Origin: Prevotella denticola
Lineage (GTDB): Bacteria; Bacteroidota; Bacteroidia; Bacteroidales; Bacteroidaceae
Length of the DNA: 64,000 nt
Direction of reading: 5' to 3'
Assembly (NCBI RefSeq): GCF_900454835.1
Contig: NZ_UGTM01000001.1
Coordinates: forward strand, 744,501-808,500
The notes under the pieces were generated by a model. It worked only from the letters and a program-made list of their open reading frames with translations. It had not been told where the DNA came from and made no database searches. The position numbers and the translations under genes were made by a program. Of this stretch, positions 63,289-64,000 are shown piece by piece (positions within the stretch are counted from its first letter, which is position 1; each line of letters opens with the position of its first letter).

Positions 63289-64000
63289 ATGAAAAAATAC
63301 TGGTTTGTCTTCTGCAAGACAGATGTCATGCTGGAGAAAGTGGGTGACAACTACACCATCCCGCTTTCCGACGAAGCACCGATACCCCTGCATCCGTGGA
63401 CGCACGTCCTGAACGTTACGCCTATGGAAAATGGGATCGAGGTGAGAGCTTTTATGGTTGAACAGCCCGTAACGGGCAACCCGCAATACGAGATGTGTGG
63501 CTTGCGTCCGTCATTCTATCTGCTTTCCACGGAGTTCTACCTGAAGGCCGGAAAATGCCATGAACTGCTTTACTGGGACGGCAATACGAAGTTCTGTGGT
63601 GTATGCGGTGCCCCGATGAAGATGCACACCGACATTTCCAAGCGTTGTACCAATTGCGGAAAAGAGGTGTGGCCGCAGCTGGCAACGGCCATCATTGTCC
63701 TCGTACACCGTGGCGATGAAGTCCTGCTGGTTCATGCCCGCAATTTCAAGTCCGACTTCTATGGTCTTGTAGCGGGTTTTGTCGAGACAGGTGAGACCCT
63801 GGAGGAGGCTGTACACCGTGAGGTAGCCGAGGAAACCGGCATCCAGATTGGAAACCTGCGCTACTTCGGGTCGCAGCCCTGGCCCTATCCCTGCGGCCTG
63901 ATGGTGGGGTTCAATGCCGATTATGATGGTGGTGACCTCCATCTTCAGCAAAGTGAATTGTCAAAGGGGGCATGGTTCACCAAGGACAACCTACCGAATA
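63289..64000 (+). CDS. nudC: NADH pyrophosphatase NudC, 3'-truncated by window edge
   Basis: Hydrolyses NAD(H) or decaps NAD-RNA. The visible 237 residues start at ATG 63289 (MKKYWFVFCKTD). A zinc ribbon (FCGVCGAPM ... RCTNCGKEVWPQ) precedes the Nudix box GFVETGETLEEAVHREVAEETGI and the NudC signature SQPWPYP. The last residues lie outside the window. Confidence 0.94.
   Translation, partial: MKKYWFVFCKTDVMLEKVGDNYTIPLSDEAPIPLHPWTHVLNVTPMENGIEVRAFMVEQPVTGNPQYEMCGLRPSFYLLSTEFYLKAGKCHELLYWDGNTKFCGVCGAPMKMHTDISKRCTNCGKEVWPQLATAIIVLVHRGDEVLLVHARNFKSDFYGLVAGFVETGETLEEAVHREVAEETGIQIGNLRYFGSQPWPYPCGLMVGFNADYDGGDLHLQQSELSKGAWFTKDNLPN

Overview
The window is chromosomal DNA from a Bacteroidales bacterium, most likely a Prevotella-like member of the Prevotellaceae. 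Supporting signs are many promoters of the Bacteroidetes type (TTG or TTTG, 19-21 bases, then TAnnTTTG), almost no Shine-Dalgarno sequences, and characteristic genes: serine palmitoyltransferase with a lipid kinase, GldE, a branched-chain 2-oxoacid:ferredoxin oxidoreductase, an OmpA-type major outer-membrane protein and PyrD/PyrK. Both window ends cut genes (aroC at the left, nudC at the right).

Layout. 1-3.5 kb: end of chorismate synthase, then a leftward pyrK-pyrD-pncA cluster. 4.4-6.2 kb: two overlapping EamA transporters, the second broken by one base. 6.5-8.9 kb: leftward guaA and a sugar nucleotidyltransferase. 9-11.2 kb: a probable small RNA unit and two LuxR-type regulators, one fused to a hemerythrin di-iron domain. 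11.9-19.8 kb: an IS982-family element inserted between a promoter and an operon of porin, imelysin lipoprotein and di-heme lipoprotein, followed by a CcsBA cytochrome c synthase. 20.5-30.7 kb: patatin, Xaa-Pro aminopeptidase, secreted C1B peptidase, recJ, recQ, acyl-ACP thioesterase, OmpA-like protein. 31.7-36.9 kb: leftward ffh-folD-TPR-ferredoxin-vorB-beta-gamma operon. 37.5-44.2 kb: DUF421, GYF_2, small secreted proteins, a Rep_3-type replication initiator, a tyrosine-rich lipoprotein and an unknown gene. 44.85-48.3 kb: an orphan 37-residue peptide gene, phosphopantetheinyl transferase, gldE, ssb, unknown gene. 48.3-48.8 kb: five tRNAs. 49.4-64 kb: spt, lipid kinase, tRNA methyltransferase, lon, tgt, LptF/G permease, DEAD-box helicase, gdhA, nucleotidase, nudC.

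The most notable material is non-coding or very small. (1) Intergenic arrays of imperfect palindromes keep a period of about 22 bp while the arm sequence changes from locus to locus (nine sites, strong to weak). (2) A conserved element of about 0.5 kb without coding potential occurs twice in opposite orientation, 13 kb apart. (3) A 37-residue peptide ending in a Gly-Gly motif plus five residues has its own promoter, an unusually strong ribosome binding site and a terminator. (4) A hemerythrin-LuxR regulator lies beside an imelysin/di-heme/cytochrome-maturation locus whose leader has been split by a recent IS insertion.

All assignments rest on reading the sequence and family knowledge; no database search was possible.
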